NCBI RefSeq assembly: GCF_028747205.1
Contig: NZ_CP112880.1
Span: forward strand, 6,510,001-6,574,000
Reading direction: 5' to 3'
DNA from: Streptomyces sp. CA-278952
GTDB taxonomy: Bacteria > Actinomycetota > Actinomycetes > Streptomycetales > Streptomycetaceae
DNA length: 64,000 nt
In this document: positions 26,098 to 34,043 of the stretch, in pieces
Numbering within the stretch: position 1 is the first letter of the stretch
Layout: each line of letters starts with the position of its first letter
The notes under the pieces: model-generated
What the model saw: only the letters and a program-made list of their open reading frames with translations
What the model was told of the DNA's origin: nothing
Databases searched by the model: none
Program-made: the position numbers and the translations under genes

Positions 26098-26166
26098 GTG
26101 CTGTGTTGACGAGCAGTGACGTGCTGCGTTGACGAGCAGTGACGTGCTGCGTTGACGAGCAGTGAC
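26098..26166. repeat. Three tandem 23-bp repeats downstream of the amidohydrolase gene
   Basis: Three head-to-tail copies span 26098-26120, 26121-26143 and 26144-26166. The copies begin GTGCTG(T/C)GTTGACG and differ at one base only, in the first copy. Each contains TTGACG and a small TGCT/AGCA inverted repeat. They start 10 nt after the amidohydrolase stop codon. Confidence 0.9.
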
Positions 26167-26319
26167 GGACGCGGTCCCGGACTCGTTGATGCACCTCTGC
26201 GCAGGCTCCGGCGCGAGCGCACTCCGTACGGCTCGCGCCGGGTGAAACGGGTGGAACGGGTGACACCGGCGAACGCACGTGCCGAAAGATTCGAATATGC
26301 ACGCGGAAACCCCCCTTTG

Positions 26320-26354
26320 GGGTGAACTCACGCCAGGTGTCCGCCAGTTCACCC
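26320..26354. promoter_or_regulatory. Inverted repeat upstream of the LAETG surface protein gene
   Basis: Perfect 9-bp arms GGGTGAACT and AGTTCACCC are separated by 17 nt, about 100 nt before the start of the surface protein gene. They could be an operator or an RNA hairpin. The 26088-26455 gap also contains the 23-bp repeats; otherwise I see only AT-richer stretches without a clear promoter. Confidence 0.5.
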
Positions 26355-26455
26355 TCAGTGCGTAAAGATTCACGGAGTCGAGGCCACCGGCGCAGGCGAT
26401 GTCCCCCATTGGACTGTGCCGGTGGCTCCATGTCTCTTGTGGGGGTTCCACCATC

Positions 26456-27433
26456 TTGAACAGCAACACCTTCCGTCTCGCCGCCCTGGCGGTCGCCGCC
26501 GGCCCCGTCGCCCTGCTTGCCGTCGTCCCCGCGCACGCAGCCCCGGCGACGCCCACCACCGGCGGCGAGGGCAGGGCGAGCGCGGTCGTGCTCCGTACCG
26601 GGCTCGACGTCTCGCTCCTCAACAAGTCCGTCCAGGTGCCCCTCAAGGTCACGCTCAACGAGGTGACGGCCCCGGCCAGCGCCCGGAAGACCGCGCTCAG
26701 CGTGAACGTGGACGGGGTGGAAGGCGGAGCCCCGGTCAGCGTCCTGCGCGCCGACGTGGCCACCGCGAACGCCACCGTCGACGAGCACAGGGCCGAGGGC
26801 TACACCAACCTGGCGAAGGCCAAAATCCATGTGCCCGGACTGCCGGTGCTCTCGCTCATCGAGGTCGAGAAGGTCACCTCCAAGGCGGTCTGCGAGACCG
26901 GCGAGAAGCCCGTCGCCGAGTCGAACGTGCTCGGCCACGTCGCGGTGCTCGGCAAGAAGGTCACGCTCTCCGCGGGCGGACCGACCCGGGTGACGGTGCC
27001 GGGCGTCGGCGAGGTCTCCCTCGACCTCTCCAAGACGGTCACCACCGAGCGCACGGCGGCCGCGACGGCGCTCCAGCTCAAGGTCTCGGTCAACCCGCTG
27101 AATCTCAACGTCGCCGAGGTGGAGGGCGAGGTCACCCTCGCCGAGGCGACCTGCGAGACCCCGAAGGCGCCGAAGACCCCCGAGGAGCCCAAGACCCCTG
27201 AGGAGCCCGGCTCCACGGACGGCGGTTCCACCGGCGGCGACGGTGGCACGAGCGGCGGCGACGTGAAGACGCAGACCGGCTCCGACACCGGCACCGCCCC
27301 CACCGAGGCCAACCTCGCCGAGACCGGCGGCAGCTCCACCACCCCGTACATCGCGGGCGGAGCGGCCCTGCTCCTGGCCGTCGGCGCGGGCGCGACGGTG
27401 CTGGCCCGCAGGCGTGGCAGCAGCCAGAGCTGA
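26456..27433 (+). CDS. SCO1860-family LAETG-anchored surface protein
   Basis: This 325-residue exported protein has a signal peptide (about 1-28) ending in PAHA-AP. A secreted beta-rich region with two cysteines (CETGEKP and CETPKAP) follows, then a Pro/Glu- and Gly/Ser/Thr-rich spacer. It ends with the sorting signal LAETGG, a hydrophobic helix (TPYIAGGAALLLAVGAGATVL) and an RRR tail. Class E sortases recognise LAxTG and attach such proteins to peptidoglycan. No sortase gene is in the window. The TTG at 26456 lies 10 nt after GGGGG and directly precedes the signal peptide. The function on the cell surface is unknown. Confidence 0.88.
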   Translation: MNSNTFRLAALAVAAGPVALLAVVPAHAAPATPTTGGEGRASAVVLRTGLDVSLLNKSVQVPLKVTLNEVTAPASARKTALSVNVDGVEGGAPVSVLRADVATANATVDEHRAEGYTNLAKAKIHVPGLPVLSLIEVEKVTSKAVCETGEKPVAESNVLGHVAVLGKKVTLSAGGPTRVTVPGVGEVSLDLSKTVTTERTAAATALQLKVSVNPLNLNVAEVEGEVTLAEATCETPKAPKTPEEPKTPEEPGSTDGGSTGGDGGTSGGDVKTQTGSDTGTAPTEANLAETGGSSTTPYIAGGAALLLAVGAGATVLARRRGSSQS

Positions 27434-27442
27434 TACGGGTAA

Positions 27443-27475
27443 GGGGGCGGCGTTCGCACGGCGGACGCCGCCCCC
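27443..27475. terminator. Bidirectional terminator between the surface protein and cobC genes
   Basis: Eleven-base arms GGGGGCGGCGT and ACGCCGCCCCC close an 11-nt loop between two convergent genes. The hairpin is very GC-rich and lacks a U-tract, as is usual in Streptomyces. Confidence 0.75.
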
Positions 27476-27490
27476 GCCCCGCCGCGCCCC

Positions 27491-29092
27491 TCAGCGCCCC
27501 GATCTCGCGGGCAGCGCCTGCACGGCCTGGTCCAGAGCCTGGAGGAAACGATTGGTCGTGGCCCGGTCGCGGACCGCGAGCCGCAGCCACTGCGGCCCCA
27601 GCCCCGGGAACGTGTCCCCGCGCCGCGCCGCGAAGCCCAGCAGCCGCAACCGCTCCCGGACCTCCGCCGCCCGCTCGAGACGCACCAGGACGAACGGCCC
27701 CCGGGCCGCGTCCACCACCTCCACCTCGCTGAATTCGGCCAGCCCGGCGAGCAGATGGGCCCGGTCCACCTCGATCCGGTCCGCCGCCTCGGCCGCCTCC
27801 ACCAGCGCCCTCGGCTCCATGCAGGCCTCCGCCGCCGCCAGCGCCGGGGACGACACCGGCCACAGCGGCTGCGCCTCGGCGAGCAGCGCCACGGTCTCCG
27901 GAGCGGCCAGGACATAACCGATCCGCAGCCCGGCGAGCCCCCACGTCTTGGTGAGGCTGCGCAGCACCACGAGCCCCGGGATGTCCGTCCGGTCGCACAG
28001 CGCCTCTGCCTCGCCCGGCACGACGTCCATGAACGCCTCGTCGACCACCAACGTCCGCCCCGGCCGCGCCAACCGCTCCAGCAGCGCCGCCGGGTGCAGC
28101 ACGGACGTCGGGTTCGTCGGGTTGCCGATCACCACGAGGTCGGCCTCCGCGGGCACCGCCTCCGGGTCGAGCAGGAATCCGTCCTCGGCGCGCAGCAGCA
28201 CCCGGCCCACCCCGTGCCCGGCCGCCCGCAGAGCCGCCTCCGGCTCGGTGAACTGAGGATGCACCACGACCGGAGAACGGGCCGGAAGGGCACGGGCGAT
28301 CAGGACGAACGCCTCGGCCGCGCCCGCCGTCAGCAGCACCCGTTCCACCGGCACCCCGTGCCGGCCGGCGACCGCGGCACGGGCGGATGACCCGTCCGGG
28401 TAGGAGGCCAGCGAGGTGAGCGATGCGGCTATCCGCTCGCGCAGCCACTCCGGGGGGGTGTGGGTGCGGACGTTCACGGCGAGATCGGTCAGATTCAAGC
28501 CGCGCACCTCCGCGTCGCCGTGGTGGCGCAGGTCAGGCCCTGCGCTCTCGATGTTCCGCGTGGGGGGATTCATGGCAGCCATGGTGAACGGGTGGGAGCC
28601 CGACGTCACCGGTGAGGTGGAAGTTTTCCTCCCGGAAACCTCGAAAGTCCCGGCGACCGCCGGAAACCGGCGGGCCACCGCGCAGGTCGCCATTCCCCTG
28701 CCGGTGGCCTTCCCGCCCGGGGCGCGGGTCTTCGGCACCACCAGTTCGTCCGCGTCGATCAGCGCCGCCGCCTCCGCGACCGACGGGGTCCCCACCGCGG
28801 CGTCCACCGTGCCCGAGGGGTGCGGCACCCGGACGGCGGCCAGCGCCCCGGCCGGATGGGTCCGCAGCGGCACCCCCAGCCGGGCCGCCGCCCCCACGAT
28901 CCCCGGCTCGTCCGCCCTGGCGTCAACCGTCGCCACCTCCAGCACGTCCGCCGCGTCCAGCCCCGCCCCGCTCAACACCGCCTCGATCAGGGCGAACACC
29001 ACATCGCCGGGGGCGCCCCGGCGTGCGCCGACCCCCACCACCAGACTGCGGGCCCCGGACTCCGGTCCGGTGCCGACGGATGCTCCGGTCAT
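27491..29092 (-). CDS. cobC: CobE/CbiG-C domain fused to CobC-type aminotransferase
   Basis: This 533-residue protein joins two cobalamin functions. The N-terminal part (about 15-145, VVGVGARRGAPG and CobE-like features) matches the C-terminal CbiG/CobE domain. CbiG acts in corrin ring contraction and acetaldehyde release; the exact role of CobE is less clear. After a 35-residue linker, a class I/II PLP aminotransferase (about 182-530) of the Rv2231c/CobC type follows, with VIGNPTNPTSV, VVDEAFMD and lysine in RSLTKTWGLAGLRIGY. CobC-type enzymes supply the aminopropanol side chain. Internal ATGs at the junction (28573, 28582) lack a ribosome-binding site, which favours a true fusion. Confidence 0.85.
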   Translation of the reverse strand: MTGASVGTGPESGARSLVVGVGARRGAPGDVVFALIEAVLSGAGLDAADVLEVATVDARADEPGIVGAAARLGVPLRTHPAGALAAVRVPHPSGTVDAAVGTPSVAEAAALIDADELVVPKTRAPGGKATGRGMATCAVARRFPAVAGTFEVSGRKTSTSPVTSGSHPFTMAAMNPPTRNIESAGPDLRHHGDAEVRGLNLTDLAVNVRTHTPPEWLRERIAASLTSLASYPDGSSARAAVAGRHGVPVERVLLTAGAAEAFVLIARALPARSPVVVHPQFTEPEAALRAAGHGVGRVLLRAEDGFLLDPEAVPAEADLVVIGNPTNPTSVLHPAALLERLARPGRTLVVDEAFMDVVPGEAEALCDRTDIPGLVVLRSLTKTWGLAGLRIGYVLAAPETVALLAEAQPLWPVSSPALAAAEACMEPRALVEAAEAADRIEVDRAHLLAGLAEFSEVEVVDAARGPFVLVRLERAAEVRERLRLLGFAARRGDTFPGLGPQWLRLAVRDRATTNRFLQALDQAVQALPARSGR

Positions 29093-29155
29093 CGGCGGAG
29101 TCCTGCCTTTCAGGTCATACGTCCCGGTGGTGCGGGGGAGGAGGCGGCGGAGCCG

Positions 29156-29169
29156 TTCCGTATACGGAA
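29156..29169. promoter_or_regulatory. Perfect 14-bp palindrome between cobC and the ZIP transporter gene
   Basis: TTCCGTATACGGAA is a perfect palindrome midway between the divergent cobE-cobC and ZIP genes, 87 nt before the ZIP start. It is a good candidate operator for a dimeric regulator. It does not resemble the Zur consensus I know. Confidence 0.5.
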
Positions 29170-29255
29170 ACAGGCGGTGGGAGGGGTACGGCGGACGCCG
29201 CCGGTAAGGACACCCTGAGATGCGGAGAGAGGCCCCGATCGGCTAGCAAGGCCCC

Positions 29256-29987
29256 ATGGCGGTGTTCGTCGCGCTCGGCGCGTTCCTGATGACTCTGGCC
29301 GGCGGCTGGGTCGCGCAACGCGTCACCGACCGCCGTCACCTGGTGCTCGGCCTCGCGGGCGGGCTGATGCTCGGCGTGGTCGGACTCGACCTCCTGCCGG
29401 AGGCGATCGAGGCGGCGGGCACACCGGTGTTCGGGGTCCCCGCCGCCCTGCTGCTGTTCGTCGGCGGCTTCCTGGCGGCCCATCTGGTGGAGCGGCTGCT
29501 CGCCGGACGCCAGGTGGCACACGGGGCGAGCGGCCACCACGGCGACCGCGTGCCGCAGGTGGGGCTGACGGCGGCCGCCGCGATGGTCGTCCACAGTCTG
29601 ATGGACGGCATCGCGCTGGGCGCCGCCTTCCAGGTCAGCGGCTCCATGGGCGTGGCCGTCGCGCTGGCGGTGATCAGTCATGACTTCGCCGACGGATTCA
29701 ACACGTACACCCTCACCAGTCTTTACGGGAACGCCCGTCGCAAGGCGCTCCTGATGCTGTTCGCGGCCGCCGCGGCACCGGTCGTGGGCGCCGCGACGAC
29801 GCTGCTGTTCACCCTTCCGGAGGAACTGCTCGGCGGCTATCTCGGCTTCTTCGGCGGAGCGCTGCTCTACCTGGCCGCTGCGGAGATCCTTCCCGAGGCG
29901 CACCACACCCATCCCGCCCGCTCCACCCTTCTCTGCACCATCGGGGGCGTGGGCTTCATCTGGCTGGTCGTCGGCATCGCGGAGTGA
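29256..29987 (+). CDS. ZIP-family metal transporter
   Basis: This 243-residue membrane protein has about eight hydrophobic segments. The metal-site helices are VVHSLMDGIALG (HSxxDG) and VISHDFADGFNT, and an EILPEAHH motif lies near the end. ZIP proteins move Zn2+, Fe2+, Mn2+ or Co2+ into the cytoplasm. It lies on the opposite strand between cobalamin genes, which makes cobalt supply an attractive but unproven role. No signal peptide or large loop is present apart from a short His-containing stretch (GASGHHGDR). Confidence 0.85.
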   Translation: MAVFVALGAFLMTLAGGWVAQRVTDRRHLVLGLAGGLMLGVVGLDLLPEAIEAAGTPVFGVPAALLLFVGGFLAAHLVERLLAGRQVAHGASGHHGDRVPQVGLTAAAAMVVHSLMDGIALGAAFQVSGSMGVAVALAVISHDFADGFNTYTLTSLYGNARRKALLMLFAAAAAPVVGAATTLLFTLPEELLGGYLGFFGGALLYLAAAEILPEAHHTHPARSTLLCTIGGVGFIWLVVGIAE

Positions 29988-30004
29988 GCCACGCGTACGC
30001 CCGA

Positions 30005-30025
30005 GCGCCCCGTCACGACGGGCGC
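30005..30025. terminator. Terminator hairpin between the ZIP gene and cobB
   Basis: A compact hairpin has arms GCGCC and CGTC paired with GACG and GGCGC, with one bulged C and a 2-nt loop. It lies between the convergent ZIP gene and cobB. Confidence 0.5.
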
Positions 30026-30043
30026 GCCCCCCGGACGGTGGGT

Positions 30044-31396
30044 TCACCGCGCCCGGCAGTGCTCGACGAACCGCCGGGCCACCCCGGGCGACGCGGCCCA
30101 GTGGGTGTGCAGATAGCTCGCGTGAACGCCCCGCTGGACGTACCCCTCGACCCGCCGCTCCGGCTGGTGCATGCCCCAGGCGGGCGTGGTCCCCGCCCCC
30201 GGCTCCAGCACCGTGCGGTGGAACTCATGGCCGCGCATCCGGGTCCCCGCCACCGCCAGCGCACTGTCCGACACGGCCACCGCCTGCCGGTACCCGAGCG
30301 TGAGCCGCTCGGACATCCGGGCCTCGGCGTCCAGCACCCCGCACATGGGCTTCCCGTCCAGCTCCCGCGCCAGATACAGCAGCCCCGCGCACTCGGCCGC
30401 CACCGGGGCGCCGCTCAGGGCCAGTTCCGTGACCGCCCGCCGCAACGGCTCGTTGGCCGACAGCTCGGGGGCGTACATCTCCGGGAACCCGCCGCCGATG
30501 ACGAGCCCCGCCGTGCCCCCCGGCAGCTTCTCGTCCCGCAGCGGGTCGAAGACCACGACCTCCGCGCCGGCCGCCGTCAGCAGCTCGGCGTGCTCCGCGT
30601 ACGCGAAGGTGAACGCCGCACCGCCGGCCACGGCCACGACGGGCCTCTCAGCGCCGGCCCTCCGGGCGTACTCCGGCTCCCACGTCTCGTCCGGCAGCGC
30701 CGGCGCGGTCCGCGCCAGCGCCATCAGCGCGTCCAGGTCGCACCCGGCGCGCACCCGCTCGCCCATCGCCGCCACGGCGTCCACCGCTTCGGAGCCCCGC
30801 TCGGCCACCGGGACCAGCCCCAGATGGCGCGAGGGCGTGGCGACCTGAGGCGCCCGCCGCAGCACGCCCAGGACCGGCAGCCCCGACTCGTCCAACGCGT
30901 CCCGCAGCAGCGCCTCGTGCCGGTCCGATGCCACCTTGTTCAGGATCACCCCGCCGATCCGGACCTCGGGGTCCCAGGAGGCGAACCCGTGCACCAGGGC
31001 CGCCACCGAACGGGACTGCGAGGAGGCGTCCACCACCAGCACCACGGGCGCGCGCAGCAGCTTCGCCACCTGCGCGGTGGACGCCAGCTCCCCCTGCCCC
31101 GATGCGCCGTCGTACAGCCCCATCACGCCCTCGACCACGGCGAGGTCGCACCCCGCCGACCCGTGCGCGAACAGCGGGGCGATCAGATCCGTCCCGCACA
31201 TGTACGCGTCGAGATTGCGGCCGGGGCGTCCCGTCGCCAGCGAGTGATAACCCGGATCGATGTAGTCCGGCCCCACCTTGTGCGGGGAGACGGCGAGCCC
31301 GCGCGCGGCGAAGGCGGCCATCAGACCGGTGGCGACGGTGGTCTTGCCGCTGCCGGAGGCCGGGGCGGCGATGACCAGACGGGGCACATTTACCAC
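30044..31396 (-). CDS. cobB: Cobyrinic acid a,c-diamide synthase
   Basis: This 450-residue ATP-dependent amidotransferase amidates the a and c side chains of (hydrogeno)byrinate or cobyrinate using glutamine. The N-terminal DTBS-like ATPase has ASGSGKTT. The C-terminal class I glutaminase domain has its nucleophile in AAECAGLLYL and a His in RGHEFHRT. I placed the start at GTG 31396, six nt after AGGGG; this overlaps the cobO stop by 7 nt. A GTG at 31387 is an alternative. It is the last gene of the riboswitch-led cob operon. Confidence 0.94.
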   Translation of the reverse strand: MVNVPRLVIAAPASGSGKTTVATGLMAAFAARGLAVSPHKVGPDYIDPGYHSLATGRPGRNLDAYMCGTDLIAPLFAHGSAGCDLAVVEGVMGLYDGASGQGELASTAQVAKLLRAPVVLVVDASSQSRSVAALVHGFASWDPEVRIGGVILNKVASDRHEALLRDALDESGLPVLGVLRRAPQVATPSRHLGLVPVAERGSEAVDAVAAMGERVRAGCDLDALMALARTAPALPDETWEPEYARRAGAERPVVAVAGGAAFTFAYAEHAELLTAAGAEVVVFDPLRDEKLPGGTAGLVIGGGFPEMYAPELSANEPLRRAVTELALSGAPVAAECAGLLYLARELDGKPMCGVLDAEARMSERLTLGYRQAVAVSDSALAVAGTRMRGHEFHRTVLEPGAGTTPAWGMHQPERRVEGYVQRGVHASYLHTHWAASPGVARRFVEHCRAR

Positions 31397-31989
31397 TCGA
31401 TGCCCCTCTGGCCCTTCTGCCCCGCGTCCATCGGGTGCTTGACCTTCGACATGTCGGTCACCAGGTCGGCGGCGTCGATCAGCTTGTCCGGCGCGTTGCG
31501 GCCGGTGATCACCACATGCTGGGTGCCGGGCCGGTTCCGCATCACCTCGACGACCTCGTCGGTGTCGATCCAGCCCCAGTGCATCGGGTAGGCGAACTCG
31601 TCGAGCACGTAGAGCTTGTACGTCTCGGCCGCCAGGTCGCGCTTCACCTGCTCCCAGCCCTCGCGGGCCTTCTCCTCGTTGTCCAGCTGACCGTCGCGCT
31701 GGACCCAGGACCAGCCCTCGCCCATCTTGTGCCAGTCGACGGTGCCGCCCTCGCCGCTCGCTCCGAGGACCTTCAGCGCGTTCTCCTCGCCGACCTTCCA
31801 CTTCGCGGACTTCACGAACTGGAACACCCCGATCGGCCAGCCCTGGTTCCAGGCCCGCAACGCGAGCCCGAAGGCGGCCGTCGACTTGCCCTTGCCGATG
31901 CCCGTGTGGACGAACAGGAGCGGGCGGTTGCGCCGCTGACGGGTGGTGAGTCCGTCGTCCGGCACCGATGTCGGCTGTCCCTGTGGCAT
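31390..31989 (-). CDS. cobO: Cob(I)yrinic acid a,c-diamide adenosyltransferase
   Basis: This 199-residue CobA/CobO-type enzyme transfers the adenosyl group of ATP to reduced corrinoids. The inverted P-loop HTGIGKGKSTAAFG lies at about 28-41, with FQFVKS and VLDEFAYPMHWGW later. The length is standard. The start codon shares a base with the chelatase stop (TAATG), so translation is coupled. It acts immediately before the CobQ and CobD steps encoded upstream. Confidence 0.96.
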   Translation of the reverse strand: MPQGQPTSVPDDGLTTRQRRNRPLLFVHTGIGKGKSTAAFGLALRAWNQGWPIGVFQFVKSAKWKVGEENALKVLGASGEGGTVDWHKMGEGWSWVQRDGQLDNEEKAREGWEQVKRDLAAETYKLYVLDEFAYPMHWGWIDTDEVVEVMRNRPGTQHVVITGRNAPDKLIDAADLVTDMSKVKHPMDAGQKGQRGIEW

Positions 31990-34043
31990 TAAGCGGCCCT
32001 CCCGGCTGCGGTGACGTCCTTGACGAGCCCGGCGATCGAGTCGGCCCGCAGCTCGTCGAGCGTGACGGCGGTGCCTCCCAGTTCCCGGGCGAGTTCCCCG
32101 GCGAGACCGAGGCGTACGTACCCCGACTCGCAGTCCACGACGACGGATGCCGTCCCCTCCGAGCGGTGCAGCCGCCCGGCCCGCCCCGCGAGCGCCACCG
32201 GCTCCGGCCCGCCGGTCGCCCGGCCGTCCGTCACCACGACGAGCAACGGCCGCCGCGACGGATCGCGCAGCCGCTCCACCCGCAGCACGTGATGAGCCTT
32301 GAGCAGCCCCGCGGCCAGCGGTGTACGCCCCCCGGTCGGCAGCGACTCCAGACGAGAGGCGGCCGCGTCCACGGACGAGGTCGGCGGCAGTGCCACCTCC
32401 GCCTCCTTGCCGCGGAAGGTGACCAGACCGACCTTGTCCCGCCGCTGGTAGGCGTCCAGCAGCAGCGACAGCACGGCCCCCTTGACCGCGCTCATCCGCT
32501 GCCGCGCCGCCATCGAGCCCGACGCGTCCACGACGAACAGCACGAGGTTGCCCTCACGCCCCTCCCGGGTCGCCTGCCGCAGATCGTCCCGGCGCACCAC
32601 GAGCCCCCGCCCCGAGCGCCCGCGCGCCCGCTGGTGCGGGGCGGCGGCCTGCACGGTCGCGGCCAGATGCAGCTTGGTCAGCGACCCCTGCGGGCGGCGG
32701 GCGCCGGTCGTACGCCCGTGCTCGGTACGGGCCCGGGAGCGCCGTCCCGCAGCGCCCTCGCCGAGCCCCGGCACGCTGAGCATCTTCGTCCGGAAGGGCT
32801 CGGCGGACGCCACCGGCTGCTGCTCGGCCCCGGTGGAGCGGCCGGGCGCGTCGGGGCCGCCTTCGGGAGCCCCGGGCGGCGTGCCGCTGTCGCTGCCGCC
32901 CTCGCCCTGCGGCGGCGTACGGTCTCCGTCGGCCTGCGGCGGCACACCACCGCCACCACCGCCGTCATCGTCCCCGCCGCCGTCGGGATCGGGATCGGGA
33001 TCGGGCTGGTCGCCACCGTCGTCGCTCTCCTGCGGAGCGGCCTCGTCCAGGGTCTGGTCGAGCTTGTCCTCGTCCAGCCCGGGTGCGTCGAACGGGTTGC
33101 GGCGACGCCGGTGGGGGAGCGCGAGGAGAGCGGCCTGCCGCACATCGTCGGCGGTGACCTCCTCCCGGCCCGCCCAGGCGGCCAGCGCGGTCGCGGTACG
33201 GGCCATCACGATGTCGGCCCGCATCCCGTCGACCTCGAACGCGGCACAGGTCGCGGCGGTCTGCCGCAACACGCCGTCACCGAGCACGACGCGGGGCAGC
33301 AGGGCGCGCGCGGCGGCGATGCGCTCCCGCAGGGCGCTCTCCTCCCCGGCCCAGCGCGCGGCGAACCCCTCGGGGTCGTCGTCGTACGCGAGCCTGCGCC
33401 GCACGACCTCGACCCGTTCGTCGGTGTCCCGCGACGCGGCCACCTCGACGGTCAGTCCGAACCGGTCCAGCAACTGCGGCCGCAGCTCGCCCTCTTCCGG
33501 GTTCATCGTGCCGACCAGCAGGAACCGTGCCGCATGCCGTACGGAGACGCCCTCGCGCTCGACGTACGAGGCACCCATGGCCGCCGCGTCCAGCAGCAGG
33601 TCCACCAGGTGGTCGTGGAGCAGGTTGACCTCGTCGACGTACAGGATCCCGCGGTGCGCGTCGGCCAGCAGCCCCGGCTCGAACGCCTTCACGCCCTCCG
33701 ACAGCGCCCGCTCGATGTCCAGCGCCCCCACGAGCCGGTCCTCGGACGCGCCGACGGGCAGCTCCACGGTCCGCGCGGCCCGCGACACACCGGCGGCCTC
33801 CGCGTGCGGCCCGTCGGGACACGCCGGATCGGGGGAGCCGGGGTCACAGGAGAACCGGCACCCCGGTACGACGGAGACCTCCGGCATGAGGGCGGCGAGC
33901 GCGCGCACGGCGGTGGACTTGGCGGTCCCCTTCTCGCCCCGCACGAGCACCCCGCCGACAGCCGGACTGACCGCGTTCAGCAACAGCCCGAGCCGCAGGT
34001 CGTCCTGCCCGACGATCGCGGTGAAGGGATACGGCGTACTCAC
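31989..34043 (-). CDS. Mg/Co-chelatase-type AAA+ ATPase with VWA domain
   Basis: This 684-residue protein fuses a ChlI-like AAA+ domain (about 1-350) to a C-terminal VWA domain (about 500-680). The AAA+ part has Walker [10 protein letters not shown], Walker [11 protein letters not shown] and the arginine-finger region. The VWA part has the MIDAS motif DASGSM and TDGRAT. The two are separated by an acidic, Gly/Pro/Asp-rich linker. Fused proteins of this type are annotated as putative cobaltochelatase or magnesium chelatase subunits. The position between cobQ and cobO supports cobalt insertion. The large CobN subunit is not in the window. The GTG start overlaps the cobQ stop by 4 nt. Confidence 0.9.
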   Translation of the reverse strand: MSTPYPFTAIVGQDDLRLGLLLNAVSPAVGGVLVRGEKGTAKSTAVRALAALMPEVSVVPGCRFSCDPGSPDPACPDGPHAEAAGVSRAARTVELPVGASEDRLVGALDIERALSEGVKAFEPGLLADAHRGILYVDEVNLLHDHLVDLLLDAAAMGASYVEREGVSVRHAARFLLVGTMNPEEGELRPQLLDRFGLTVEVAASRDTDERVEVVRRRLAYDDDPEGFAARWAGEESALRERIAAARALLPRVVLGDGVLRQTAATCAAFEVDGMRADIVMARTATALAAWAGREEVTADDVRQAALLALPHRRRRNPFDAPGLDEDKLDQTLDEAAPQESDDGGDQPDPDPDPDGGGDDDGGGGGGVPPQADGDRTPPQGEGGSDSGTPPGAPEGGPDAPGRSTGAEQQPVASAEPFRTKMLSVPGLGEGAAGRRSRARTEHGRTTGARRPQGSLTKLHLAATVQAAAPHQRARGRSGRGLVVRRDDLRQATREGREGNLVLFVVDASGSMAARQRMSAVKGAVLSLLLDAYQRRDKVGLVTFRGKEAEVALPPTSSVDAAASRLESLPTGGRTPLAAGLLKAHHVLRVERLRDPSRRPLLVVVTDGRATGGPEPVALAGRAGRLHRSEGTASVVVDCESGYVRLGLAGELARELGGTAVTLDELRADSIAGLVKDVTAAGRAA

